From an uncultured Methanobrevibacter sp. (lineage in GTDB: Archaea; Methanobacteriota; Methanobacteria; Methanobacteriales; Methanobacteriaceae): a DNA stretch of 60,886 bases. A program made the translations under genes and the position numbers. Below the pieces are notes generated by a model, which was given only the letters and a program-made list of their open reading frames with translations, was not told where the DNA came from and did no database searches. Below, in pieces: positions 8,281-17,394 of this stretch (position 1 is its first letter; each line of letters opens with the position of its first letter). The stretch lies in NCBI GenBank assembly GCA_902774685.1, contig CACYJH010000020.1, positions 1 through 60,886 on the forward strand. Direction: 5' to 3'.

Positions 8281-8610
8281 ATGACAGAACAAGATAACAC
8301 TAATTTTATAGGAAACGGTTCAACAATAATCAAGACATTATGTATGTGGATTGCAGGATATGCTATAGGTTACTTCATAAGCATAGGCTTAAATTTACCA
8401 ATAAGTCAAGAGCAACTATCAGAAATGTTCTTCATAATAATATGTACCATCATAGCTTATATTGATGCAAAGAACCCTAACAGTTTCAAATGGCTGCACA
8501 ATGATACAACCACCCCTGTGGAACAACAATTGGTCCTAAAGGAAATAGTCCTAAACGAAGAATACACAACAACTGATGAAGAAGAGAATGGTGGGGATGA
8601 TGGCTGCTAA
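8281..8610 (+). CDS. Holin-like small membrane protein
   Basis: 109 aa. Two hydrophobic segments, roughly residues 15-37 and 48-62, separated by a short loop, then a charged, acidic C-terminus. Size and topology match phage holins that permeabilise the membrane before lysis. The ribosome binding site is AAAAGGAG upstream. The next gene, also membrane-anchored and holin-like, begins before this one ends. No endolysin gene is seen nearby, so the lysis role rests on topology alone. Confidence 0.5.
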   Translation: MTEQDNTNFIGNGSTIIKTLCMWIAGYAIGYFISIGLNLPISQEQLSEMFFIIICTIIAYIDAKNPNSFKWLHNDTTTPVEQQLVLKEIVLNEEYTTTDEEENGGDDGC

Positions 8611-8944
8611 CGAATCATACACATGTCTTCATGAAGACCAAATACAAGGCCAAAGCCGAAAAATAGAAAGATTGGAAGCAAGAGCGGATTTCAAAGAGAA
8701 GAGATTAGATGAACTAAATGATAAGATAGATAAGATGGATGGTAAATTAGATACAATCGTTGATACTGTCAATGATTTCATATTGCAATCAAGCCAACAG
8801 GACAACCAACTTGAAATAAGGTTAACTAAGGTTGAAACCGATATGGAAAATCAGAAAATGGAATCACAACGTCGTACAGTATGGATTGGAATAGGATTAA
8901 CAATCATTACAATACTCATCAACGTATACTTCCACATGATCTAA
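8600..8944 (+). CDS. XhlA-like tail-anchored coiled-coil protein
   Basis: 114 aa from ATG 8600 (ATG 8597 is equally possible; GGTGGGG ends at 8596). Long charged coiled coil over residues 10-85, then one C-terminal membrane segment (VWIGIGLTIITILI). This layout matches haemolysin XhlA or holin-accessory proteins of phages. It overlaps the previous holin-like gene. The two probably act together in lysis or cell entry; inference from architecture and position beside the terminase genes. Confidence 0.5.
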   Translation: MAANESYTCLHEDQIQGQSRKIERLEARADFKEKRLDELNDKIDKMDGKLDTIVDTVNDFILQSSQQDNQLEIRLTKVETDMENQKMESQRRTVWIGIGLTIITILINVYFHMI

Positions 8945-8978
8945 AAAATTATTTCAAAAAAAAGAGTAGTGATAAAAA

Positions 8979-9632
8979 ATGGCTTTTATATTACAAGAAC
9001 CGATATATAAATCTCAAAAAGGAGAGAACAAAAGAGCTTATCACTATTTTAAAATGTATAAAAAATTTAATGGAAACCTTGCAGATTTTCAAAGGTACCT
9101 TGAGAAATTATGGGGGGAAAATGAGGGAAAACTGAGGGATATTTTTTATGAGTATGATATAAAAAAAGGTCAACCTCCTTCATATAAAGTACTTGAGAAA
9201 TGGCATAGTGTATTTGAATGGAAAATTAGGAAACAAGCTTACGATGATGAAATAGAAGAGGATGTAGAATCTGGAATAAAGAAAGCATACATTGAAGGAT
9301 TAACTGAAGATTTCCGTAAAACTGCTAAGTTTAAAGAACTTAACTTAGATGCAGCTATCAACGAATCTGAAAATGGATCATTATCTCCTAATGGTGCTGA
9401 AGCAAGGGCCAATGCAAATTCAAAACTGCAATCTGATATGAGAACATCTGCAGGCTTGGATAATGGAACCACTAAAGTCAAGGCAGATGTCAATGGGGAA
9501 TTAAATATTGATTCCAATGTTGATGTAAGACATCATAGTGCTGCTGAAGATATAATACTCAATCCTGCTTATGCGGAACTAACAAGGAAGTTACTGGAGG
9601 ATGTTACCAATGAAGAGGGAACTGACAGTTAG
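8979..9632 (+). CDS. Putative terminase small subunit
   Basis: 217 aa, directly upstream of and overlapping the large terminase gene, the usual place for the small subunit. Residues 15-80 form a helical region resembling the DNA-binding domain of terminase small subunits (YKVLEKWHSVFEWKIRKQAYDDE). The C-terminal half is low in hydrophobics and rich in Asn, Ser and Ala, as in oligomerisation or flexible tails. It would recognise viral DNA and load the large subunit for packaging. Assignment rests on position and fold-like pattern. Confidence 0.6.
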   Translation: MAFILQEPIYKSQKGENKRAYHYFKMYKKFNGNLADFQRYLEKLWGENEGKLRDIFYEYDIKKGQPPSYKVLEKWHSVFEWKIRKQAYDDEIEEDVESGIKKAYIEGLTEDFRKTAKFKELNLDAAINESENGSLSPNGAEARANANSKLQSDMRTSAGLDNGTTKVKADVNGELNIDSNVDVRHHSAAEDIILNPAYAELTRKLLEDVTNEEGTDS

Positions 9633-11100
9633 GGATATTCCAGATAATCCTGCATTCTTTGCAATGAAAGCAAGTGAAGGCACTTGGAAGCCATTCAAGC
9701 ACTTGAACTTGATTATTGAATTGCTATTGTATGTTGTTCAAGGCCGATGTTCAAGGTTAATGGTGTTTTGTCCTCCAAGACATGGGAAAAGTGAACTCAT
9801 CTCATATTATTTTTTGTCATGGTTTCTTGGTAATTTCCCAGACAAGAAAGTCATACTCACAACACACACCGCAGCATTCAGTCGTAAATGGGGGCGTCGA
9901 TGCCGTAACCTATTAAAGAAATATGGGCTCACTCTTTTTGAACAGGAAATCGAATTGTCAGAGGACAGTCAGGCAGCCAGTAACTGGAACATAAAAAACC
10001 ATAAAGGAGGACTGTTCACTAGCGGTACTGGTGGAGCAATTCTCGGTGAAGGTGCTAACCTTTTTATCATTGATGATCCAACCAAAGGTTTCAAGAAAGC
10101 CAACAGTAAAACACACCAACAGGAATTGAATGATTGGTGGTTTACAGAGGCAAAGACAAGACTCGATGCAGACCTCGAGAAAGGAATCAAGCCTGGAGTT
10201 ATAGCTATTTTTCAAAGATTGAACAAATGGGACCTTGCAGGCCAAATTTTGTATAAGAAAGAAGGGGACAAGACTCTTCCTAATGAACCGCAAATGCCAT
10301 TAGCAGAAGCTATTGAAGTCTTGCGTGATGGTGGCAGTATCCCTTATGGGACATGGGTGATATTGAACCTTCCTGCACTAGCTGAAGAAAACGACCCCCT
10401 TGGCCGTGAGCCTGGAGAGGCATTATGGCCACAAAAAGTGCCACGTGAAGAACTGGAACAGACCAGGTCAACAATGGGAAGCTTCCGTTTCAATGCAGTA
10501 TATCAAGGCAACCCAATGGAACCGGAAGGAGGAATATTCAAAAGAGAATGGTTCAGGAACAGCAAAGTCCCAGATAAGAAAATTGATGAACTCGTTAAGG
10601 ATCTTCCAAGCCTCCGTTATTGGGACTTGGGTGCAAGTGGAGAAGATGGGGACAACACTGCAGCAAACCTATCCTATTGGGATGGTGAATACATATACTT
10701 CCGGAAACAGTTGAACAAGGGTTTGACACCATTACAAGTTGACAAGTACTTTGTTGACACTACATTAAGGGATGGCAAGCAGACTGTTGTAAGGATAGAG
10801 CAGGAACCAGGTGCATCTCCAAAGGTTTTAATCAACAAGTTCCAAAGACACAAAAAGCTAAGAGGTTACCGTATACGGCCTGATAAGGTTAGTAAGGCTG
10901 GTGATAAATTGACTCGTAGCTTTGACCTTCAGGCATTAGCGGAGGATGGCAAGGTATTGATAGCGGAATCAATCTTTGATATGGTTGTCAATGAGTTGGT
11001 TGAGTTCACTGGCGAGGAAGGCGGTACAGATAACATTGTGGACACATGCACCGGAGCGAGCAGGTATTGGCTCAGACCAAAGAGAAGGGTTTCAGCTTAA
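9610..11100 (+). CDS. Terminase large subunit
   Basis: 496 aa from ATG 9610; GGAGG at 9596-9600 is well spaced for this start and too close to the in-frame ATG at 9601. The ATPase domain has Walker A PPRHGKSE near residues 55-62 and Walker B LFIIDDP with D155 and D156. The C-terminal RNase H-like nuclease domain begins RYWDLGASGEDGD with D339 and cuts concatemeric DNA. This is a complete headful-type packaging motor subunit of a tailed virus. It overlaps the small subunit gene. The gap that follows contains the imperfect third copy of the 30-bp repeat. Confidence 0.9.
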   Translation: MKRELTVRDIPDNPAFFAMKASEGTWKPFKHLNLIIELLLYVVQGRCSRLMVFCPPRHGKSELISYYFLSWFLGNFPDKKVILTTHTAAFSRKWGRRCRNLLKKYGLTLFEQEIELSEDSQAASNWNIKNHKGGLFTSGTGGAILGEGANLFIIDDPTKGFKKANSKTHQQELNDWWFTEAKTRLDADLEKGIKPGVIAIFQRLNKWDLAGQILYKKEGDKTLPNEPQMPLAEAIEVLRDGGSIPYGTWVILNLPALAEENDPLGREPGEALWPQKVPREELEQTRSTMGSFRFNAVYQGNPMEPEGGIFKREWFRNSKVPDKKIDELVKDLPSLRYWDLGASGEDGDNTAANLSYWDGEYIYFRKQLNKGLTPLQVDKYFVDTTLRDGKQTVVRIEQEPGASPKVLINKFQRHKKLRGYRIRPDKVSKAGDKLTRSFDLQALAEDGKVLIAESIFDMVVNELVEFTGEEGGTDNIVDTCTGASRYWLRPKRRVSA

Positions 11101-11125
11101 AAGAAATTTTTTACAAAATTTTTAT

Positions 11126-11147
11126 TTTTCCACTATGTATAATGAAG
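11126..11147 (+). repeat. 30-bp repeat element, imperfect copy
   Basis: Shares TTTTCCACTATGTATA and TGAAG with the exact copies at 7042 and 21247, with one difference inside the palindrome (TAATG for TAGTG). It lies in the terminase-portal gap, about 110 bases before the portal start. The same orientation and placement ahead of a gene block suggest an operator or promoter element. Confidence 0.65.
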
Positions 11148-11257
11148 GTGATGTAGATTAACAAAAACAATAATCCTCAAAAAATATTAGTACATCATTT
11201 TAATTAAAAATCCAATCAAGAATTATATGGTTAAAAACTTTAGAGTAGTGAATAATT

Positions 11258-12925
11258 ATGTCTAAAATTAATAAAAAGGTAGACTCATTTGTAGTGATAA
11301 ATGAAGATCAGGAATACGAACTGGTAGGTGCTGAGATACTTGAACGTTACAGTATCAAAAGCGACATGGACGAAACTGGCAGTAAACAATTGAAAACAGA
11401 TGGGTGGCAGTATGATGAATCATTACTGGAACCGTTATATGACCCATACCAATTATGCGAACTGTTGGAACTGAACACCTATCATGAAGACTGTGTAGAT
11501 GTAATAAGTCGTGATGCTGCAGGAATCAGCTATGACTTCGTGCCAGTCACCGGTGAAAACGAAGATCCTGACAATAAGCCGAAGATTGAAGCACTTTTCC
11601 CTAATTTGGAAACCAAGATCAACAAATTATTATACTTTATGAATTATGACCGTAAAGCTGTAGGTTACGGAGCATTGGAGATAATAAGGGAAGGAAAATC
11701 CAAATCCAAAATAGTTAACTTGGCACATATTCCAAGCTACACATTAAGGCGTACACGTGACGGCAAAAGAGCAGTGCAAAGAGTGGCCGGAAAAGAAGTA
11801 TGGTTTGTCCTCTATGGAAAGAATTATGATGAGAACAACAAGAAATGTGATGTTCATTCAGAAACAGGTAAGTTCTACCCATATAACAGTTTGAAACCAG
11901 AGGAAAAAGCAAATGAGTTATTATGGACTATGGATTACAATCCGAAAAGCCAATATTATGGTTTGCCTAAGATTATTGGTACTATCCCTACCATTCATGG
12001 TGATATGAGCCGTAACAACTACAACACCAGTTTCTTCAAGAACTATGGAATGCCAGCATTCGCAGTCCTAGTCTCAGGTGACTTTTATGACTATGATGAA
12101 AAGCCTTACATCTATGATGAGAACGGCAATAAGGTAAAGAATGAAGATTATGATGTCACCGAGACACTTAGGTATAAGATTAGTCAGCAATTGAAAGAGG
12201 TAATCAAGAACCCTCACAGTGCCATGGCAATTACAATCCCCTCCGAGGGTGAAGAGGGTAATGTTGACATTAAACTGCAGCCATTGTCTGTTGATACTAA
12301 AGAGGCCTCCTTTAGACTTTACCGTAAGGACAACCGAGATGAGGTATTGCATTCCCACCGTGTGCCACCATACAAATTAGGCATTAATGAGAATGGTTCA
12401 CTTGGCGGATCTAACATTAAGGAAGCAACAGTCAATTACAAGAATGATGTAGTGGCTCCTATACGTGATGATGATGAAGAAGCCATAAACAGAATCTTAA
12501 GGGAAGACTTTGAGATAACCGATTGGAAATTCACCATTGTGGAGCATGATAACCGTGACTATGCAGGTGACATTGCAATCATCAAAGAACTGTTCAATAT
12601 GGCTTCAATTACTCCTAGGCAGATTATTGAGAATATTGGTGATAAGTTTGGTTTGACAGCTCCAGAGGATAATCCTTTTTTGGATGAGTATTATTTGAAT
12701 GGGCAGCCTTTGGATAATGTCTGGGCTAATGCTCCAAATAGTGGCGAGGCAGATGAAATGCTAAGCAGTATTGAGAATGACCTTTTAGGTGAGGCGATTA
12801 CCCTTGATGACAGCACTGGACAAGAGGGATACATTAGTGAGGATGGCATTGAAAGTGCATCAATCAAAAAGGATACTAAGACTTTTAGACAAACAGTCAC
12901 AGATGCGTTCCGCAGAAGAAAATAA
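11258..12925 (+). CDS. Phage portal protein
   Basis: 555 aa, between terminase and the MuF-type head protein, the standard position of portal genes. Features fitting SPP1-type portals include the N-terminal YDPYQLCELLELNTYHEDCVD segment, a conserved middle with YYGLPKIIG, and a C-terminal acidic tail. It forms the dodecameric ring at the capsid vertex through which DNA passes. It looks complete. Its last 23 bases overlap the start of the MuF gene. A short relic of its C-terminal region is also present at 4693-4755. Confidence 0.85.
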   Translation: MSKINKKVDSFVVINEDQEYELVGAEILERYSIKSDMDETGSKQLKTDGWQYDESLLEPLYDPYQLCELLELNTYHEDCVDVISRDAAGISYDFVPVTGENEDPDNKPKIEALFPNLETKINKLLYFMNYDRKAVGYGALEIIREGKSKSKIVNLAHIPSYTLRRTRDGKRAVQRVAGKEVWFVLYGKNYDENNKKCDVHSETGKFYPYNSLKPEEKANELLWTMDYNPKSQYYGLPKIIGTIPTIHGDMSRNNYNTSFFKNYGMPAFAVLVSGDFYDYDEKPYIYDENGNKVKNEDYDVTETLRYKISQQLKEVIKNPHSAMAITIPSEGEEGNVDIKLQPLSVDTKEASFRLYRKDNRDEVLHSHRVPPYKLGINENGSLGGSNIKEATVNYKNDVVAPIRDDDEEAINRILREDFEITDWKFTIVEHDNRDYAGDIAIIKELFNMASITPRQIIENIGDKFGLTAPEDNPFLDEYYLNGQPLDNVWANAPNSGEADEMLSSIENDLLGEAITLDDSTGQEGYISEDGIESASIKKDTKTFRQTVTDAFRRRK

Positions 12926-15900
12926 ACTGGAAAAAGACCTAAGACGATGGTTCAATAAACTACAAAGAAAAATACAGAAACTCATTGACACTTATTATGA
13001 GGATGAACTCTTCTTCCTCCACATAAACAAAGTGTATACAATAGTTGAGGAGATGAAGCCAGAGTACCGTGCTATCCTATTGAAGCATGGTTTGACTCAA
13101 TTCTACAATGCAAGAGAAACCACCACCACATTGTACACTATTCAACAGAAAAAGGTAAGTACCAAAGCAGGATTGTATGAGCCACAGCTTATAAGGGAAG
13201 AGGATGTTGGATTGTTCCGTACCAATCCACAAATCGAGGATAGCTTAAGGTATAACACTTTCCAAGCAAGCGACACCACACTTGCACGTGTAACTCAAAA
13301 CATCACTAACAACCTAGCAGACAGTTACCATGAAGGTTTAGGGATTCGTGATGCTGGCCGTAGGATCACTAAGGAATTTGCAGGCTTGAAGGGTTGGGAG
13401 TCTCGTAGGATTGCACGTACTGAAATCAATTCTGCTCAAAATGAAGGGGCTTTCAGTGCTTATGATGAGTTGGGTGTTGAGTATCAGATGTGGTGGACTG
13501 GAAATGACAATAGGGTCAGAGACTCACACAGGCCACTTCATGGCCATATAGTTGCAGTAGGTAACACTTTCAGCAATGGATTATTATATCCTGGAGACAA
13601 GTCTGGACCAATTAAAGAGTGGATTAATTGCAGGTGTACTAGTATTCCTTATATTATTCCGTTGGGTAAGATGGCTCCTCCTGGTTTGACTGAGTTCACT
13701 GAAGACCAATTGATAGACATTCCTGGTTACACTCCAATAACAGTTGAAGATGCATTAAATGGGGAATATCCTTTAGAGTACTATACTAAAGGAGGAATGA
13801 TAGATCAGTATAAAAACAACAAATTGGTTAATACTATCTTTAATGAATCTCTCTACAGCGGCACTCCTTTAAATAGAAATCATAATAAGTTTAATTATTT
13901 AAAAAAACTTCATAAAGATAAAAATGTCACAGTAGATAAGATTCCTACAAAAAGGGATTGGAGCAAATTTAATACTGAAGGAATTAGTGATTTTCCAACT
14001 AATGAAAAATTTATAAAATGCTATTTCAAAAAAGAAAACTTAACTATTTATAAATCTGTAAATGCTACCGATGGGGAAGTATATGAATTAGTAAGTCATT
14101 ATAAATCATTACCTCCAACATTGCAAAATGCAGATTATTTAATATTAAGCAATAAATCTCCAAGTGTTAATGGTAACAGTTTGTATGGTTTTGCTCCTGA
14201 AGAAGGGACTAAATTTATCACACTTTTCAAACCTTCTGAAACTAATCCATTAAAAGAGACTTTAATTCATGAGGCCACTCACTTATTAGAAAATCGTGAT
14301 AATTATTTCATCAGTAATAGTAAAGAGTATGTTAAAGCTTTTGAAAAGAATAAGAAAGAATATGTTACTGATTATGCCCAAAGATTCACTGAATCAGCAT
14401 TAGATACTGGATATTATAGGGGGAAATTTGTTGGAAATAGAGTTTACAGCGAGGATTTCGCAGAAAGTATGAAAATCTATCTAAGAAATCCGGAAGCATT
14501 TACTAAAAAATTCCCAGAAAAAGCAAAAGTATTACAAAAAGCATTAGATGCCAAATTTGATAAGAAAACTACCGTCCCGTATAAAAAATGGTCTGAAGAC
14601 GAAGCAGAAAGATTCATTATAAAAGGTAAAGAAAAGGAAGAGTTATTCGAATTAACTATTAAAAATCATAATCAAGGACTAACTGTTGATGAAAAAAAGG
14701 AATTTGATAAATTACTTGAAAGAGAGGAATTCGGAAGACAATATAGTTATAGGATAACTAATGATAGTAGATATGATCCAGAACTTTATAACAGATTATA
14801 CAGAAAATTTGAAAAAAAGTTAAATTTATCTAAAACTGCTTTTAGTGAAGGAAAACATATTGATGGTTATGATAAGTATGCTTTAACTGAAGCAGAAAAT
14901 AAAAAATATGAGAAACTAAAGAAAATCGGTGAAGAAAATCTTAAATTTATGGATAAACGTGCATTCCGTGAGTTAAGGGATAGAAAAAGGTTAAATGAAA
15001 TGCATAACACTATCCTATTAAAAGGGGAAGATGCCGTTAATATGGGATTATATGATAATCTTATGAAACAGTTTAAAGATTGGGTTCCTAAAGGAAAAAT
15101 TGAAATAAAACCTATTGAAATTAATAAAAAAGAGGTATTTAAAAAAGACGAATCATTTAAATTAAATTCAAGAGAAAAAACAGTATTTAAAGAATTAAAA
15201 ACTAATACAGGTTCTCTCAATGAAAAAGAAAGAAAATACCTTTTTGAATTAAGAGATAAAAATTCTCTTAACATATTACATAAAAAGTTAATCAATGGAG
15301 GGTTAGATGATTTAGACTCTAAAAATTATGTTGAATTGTATTCTAAATATAAAGAAAAATGGGATTTGCCAGATCTAGATATAAACTTAAAATTCACAAC
15401 CAAGAAAAAATATTATTCTAGAGAACAAACTTATAAACAAGCAAAAGAGTTTAAATTAACTAAAAAAGAAAATGAAGAACTCTATAAACTTGAGAAAAAA
15501 GAATTATTAGGTCAAAAACTATCTTCCCAAGAATTAAAAAGGAAAGAACTCTTGCAAGCACAAGATGAATTTGCCTATCTTAATGCGTTAAATAAAAAAC
15601 ATGGTGGATTAAATTACGAGAATTATTCTAAATTTAAAAAATTATATAAGCAAGTAAAAACAAATATTAAAATAGATAAAAGGGTATTAGAACAACCATT
15701 GTCTAACTATAAATCAGATATTCCTTTAGATAAAAATCCTAAAAATTTAAAGAAATTTAAAGGAACTAATGATGAAGGTTTACTTCCTAATGGTGAAGAA
15801 ATCACAGATTATTTCACTAAGGATGCTCGAGACATGACTATCCGTGAGCAGCAAGTGGCTCATAGATGGTTAGGTTCTGATTATAAAGCATTCACTAACT

Positions 15901-16526
15901 TTGAAGTAGATTGTGGCCGCGATGTTAAGAAGTTCGAGAAATGGATTTATGATATGGCAAAGGCTTATGAAAAAGACAATTCATTATGGTATTACAAGTA
16001 CTATTATAAAGCTTGTCTTAATGATAGTACTGGAAGATTAAATAAATCTCTTGCTAAAGATTTGGCTCATAGTATTGCTCATGATGTTCCTGTATTGGAT
16101 GATATTTTGAATAATCAAATAAAACAAGGCATTACATTATGGAGAGTCCAAGAAAATCATAATCTCACTTCTATTGTTGTTGGCGATATTATGGATTTCC
16201 CTAATTTCCGTGCAGCTGCAATTTCAAAAGAAGGGGCATTATGGTTTAGTGCAACTAACTCTAAACCTATGAAATATCTTATTGAAATTGAAGCTCCAAC
16301 TGGTACAAGAGGTGCATTTTTAGCTCCTATTAAGCAAGGTACTTGGTTTGCCCCTCCTGAAATTGGAGTTGCCCATCCGTTACATGGTCAGAACTATGCA
16401 CGAGAAATGGAGTTCCTGCTTAAGGAATGTAAAGTGGAACTTGTTAAATTTGGGGGCAAACCAGTTAAAGGAGCAATGGGTGAAGATTTAATACCAATAA
16501 AATTAAGAGTGGTCGGATACAAATGA
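12903..16526 (+). CDS. MuF head protein fused to HExxH, repeat and ADP-ribosyltransferase-like domains
   Basis: 1207 aa from ATG 12903, overlapping the portal end. Residues about 20-270 are an SPP1 gp7/Mu F minor head domain (ARTEINSAQNEG near residue 171; DNRVRDSHRPLHG; INCRC). Around residue 456 lies HEATHLLE, an HExxH zinc-protease signature. Residues about 580-930 hold four tandem repeats of roughly 75-90 aa, helical and Lys/Glu-rich. The C-terminus resembles an R-S-E ADP-ribosyltransferase: R1081 in TLWRVQ, a degenerate Ser motif AAIS, and the ExE motif E1168-M-E1170. Ordinary MuF proteins lack these extensions. The domain set fits MuF polymorphic toxins delivered with the virion. The base composition of the middle is more AT-rich than that of the ends. 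Enzyme activity is inferred. Confidence 0.75.
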   Translation: MRSAEENKLEKDLRRWFNKLQRKIQKLIDTYYEDELFFLHINKVYTIVEEMKPEYRAILLKHGLTQFYNARETTTTLYTIQQKKVSTKAGLYEPQLIREEDVGLFRTNPQIEDSLRYNTFQASDTTLARVTQNITNNLADSYHEGLGIRDAGRRITKEFAGLKGWESRRIARTEINSAQNEGAFSAYDELGVEYQMWWTGNDNRVRDSHRPLHGHIVAVGNTFSNGLLYPGDKSGPIKEWINCRCTSIPYIIPLGKMAPPGLTEFTEDQLIDIPGYTPITVEDALNGEYPLEYYTKGGMIDQYKNNKLVNTIFNESLYSGTPLNRNHNKFNYLKKLHKDKNVTVDKIPTKRDWSKFNTEGISDFPTNEKFIKCYFKKENLTIYKSVNATDGEVYELVSHYKSLPPTLQNADYLILSNKSPSVNGNSLYGFAPEEGTKFITLFKPSETNPLKETLIHEATHLLENRDNYFISNSKEYVKAFEKNKKEYVTDYAQRFTESALDTGYYRGKFVGNRVYSEDFAESMKIYLRNPEAFTKKFPEKAKVLQKALDAKFDKKTTVPYKKWSEDEAERFIIKGKEKEELFELTIKNHNQGLTVDEKKEFDKLLEREEFGRQYSYRITNDSRYDPELYNRLYRKFEKKLNLSKTAFSEGKHIDGYDKYALTEAENKKYEKLKKIGEENLKFMDKRAFRELRDRKRLNEMHNTILLKGEDAVNMGLYDNLMKQFKDWVPKGKIEIKPIEINKKEVFKKDESFKLNSREKTVFKELKTNTGSLNEKERKYLFELRDKNSLNILHKKLINGGLDDLDSKNYVELYSKYKEKWDLPDLDINLKFTTKKKYYSREQTYKQAKEFKLTKKENEELYKLEKKELLGQKLSSQELKRKELLQAQDEFAYLNALNKKHGGLNYENYSKFKKLYKQVKTNIKIDKRVLEQPLSNYKSDIPLDKNPKNLKKFKGTNDEGLLPNGEEITDYFTKDARDMTIREQQVAHRWLGSDYKAFTNFEVDCGRDVKKFEKWIYDMAKAYEKDNSLWYYKYYYKACLNDSTGRLNKSLAKDLAHSIAHDVPVLDDILNNQIKQGITLWRVQENHNLTSIVVGDIMDFPNFRAAAISKEGALWFSATNSKPMKYLIEIEAPTGTRGAFLAPIKQGTWFAPPEIGVAHPLHGQNYAREMEFLLKECKVELVKFGGKPVKGAMGEDLIPIKLRVVGYK

Positions 16527-16846
16527 AACGAGCAGAATTTATTAATAAAAATTATTTATTACTCCATTCTGAGGAAATAATTAATAATACTGATGTACTA
16601 TTTCCTTATTGGCAATGGTTAGCTACTCGTAACCCTGTAGAGGATGATGATTATTTAAGAAGGATTTGGGAACGTATTGAACAAAAACAGCTCCATGAAT
16701 CTGGTAATTGGCACATCTTTGGTCGTGGGGACCGTTGGATTCGTCCAAATGAAACAGACCAAGAGGCAGAGGATCGTATTGTTCGTGAGTATTGTGAAGC
16801 TACTGGTCACTGGGACTTATTCATATGGAAAGAAGTAAAATCATAA
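16523..16846 (+). CDS. Small protein after MuF toxin, candidate immunity protein
   Basis: 107 aa, starting in an ATGA overlap with the MuF gene, so the two are co-translated. Rich in Trp (seven residues) and charged residues, with WHIFGRGDRWIRP in the middle. No family recognised. Toxin-bearing MuF genes often have an immunity gene directly downstream, and tight coupling fits that. A head-morphogenesis role is the alternative. Confidence 0.5.
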   Translation: MKRAEFINKNYLLLHSEEIINNTDVLFPYWQWLATRNPVEDDDYLRRIWERIEQKQLHESGNWHIFGRGDRWIRPNETDQEAEDRIVREYCEATGHWDLFIWKEVKS

Positions 16847-16860
16847 GGAAGTGTTAATTT

Positions 16861-17154
16861 ATGAGTGTAGGTATCATTGGTGAAGAAGGAGCCCAGAATA
16901 TAACTTTACAAAATGGTTATCTTATTAGTATTGAATATGAAGGGGGACCCTACTTTAATTGTACCCGTTATCATTCAGATCATCGTATAATTAGATTATA
17001 CAATGATAAAAATGAATTAGTTTCTGAACTTGTTGAGGAAAATCCTCATCAGGGGGAGCATGAAACTAGAGTTAAGGAACATTTGAAAAAATTAGGGTAT
17101 CCTAAACCAAATACATATAAGTATGACCCTAATAAGATTGATCTTCTTTTTTAA
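16861..17154 (+). CDS. Small protein, second candidate immunity gene
   Basis: 97 aa, 14 bases after the previous gene with GGAAG as ribosome binding site. Beta-rich N-terminal half, charged helical segment (HETRVKEHLKKLGYPK), no membrane segment. Not recognised. Its position makes it the second gene of a possible toxin-immunity set. T-rich sequence follows immediately (17156-17190), which would end this transcript. Confidence 0.45.
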   Translation: MSVGIIGEEGAQNITLQNGYLISIEYEGGPYFNCTRYHSDHRIIRLYNDKNELVSELVEENPHQGEHETRVKEHLKKLGYPKPNTYKYDPNKIDLLF

Positions 17155-17250
17155 TATTCTTCTCTCTTTTTTCTGTTTTTTCCTATTTTTTAGTTACCAA
17201 ATACCCTCTATAAACTATTTTAACTGTTGAATTTAAATAAAAATCAATAA

Positions 17251-17343
17251 GTTTATAAAACTCAAAATCCTGAAGATTATGAGAAATATATTAGATGGTG
17301 TAAGGATAGGGAAAGAGTAACAGGTAAAAAGTATTATATGTAA
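17251..17343 (+). pseudogene. Short coding relic
   Basis: A stop-bounded open stretch without a start codon, reading TQNPEDYEKYIRWCKDRERV and ending in TAA at 17341-17343. The amino-acid composition is protein-like. It is probably the tail of a decayed gene. Family unknown. Confidence 0.3.
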
Positions 17344-17394
17344 TGAAATCTTATAATTTATTATCTAATATTCAAATATATATGGAGGTATTTT

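Noticed and set aside
14867..15295. Reverse-strand 142-aa open frame within the MuF gene
   Set aside because: Shadow of the AT-rich repeat region; Ser/Phe/Leu-rich composition typical of antisense reading.
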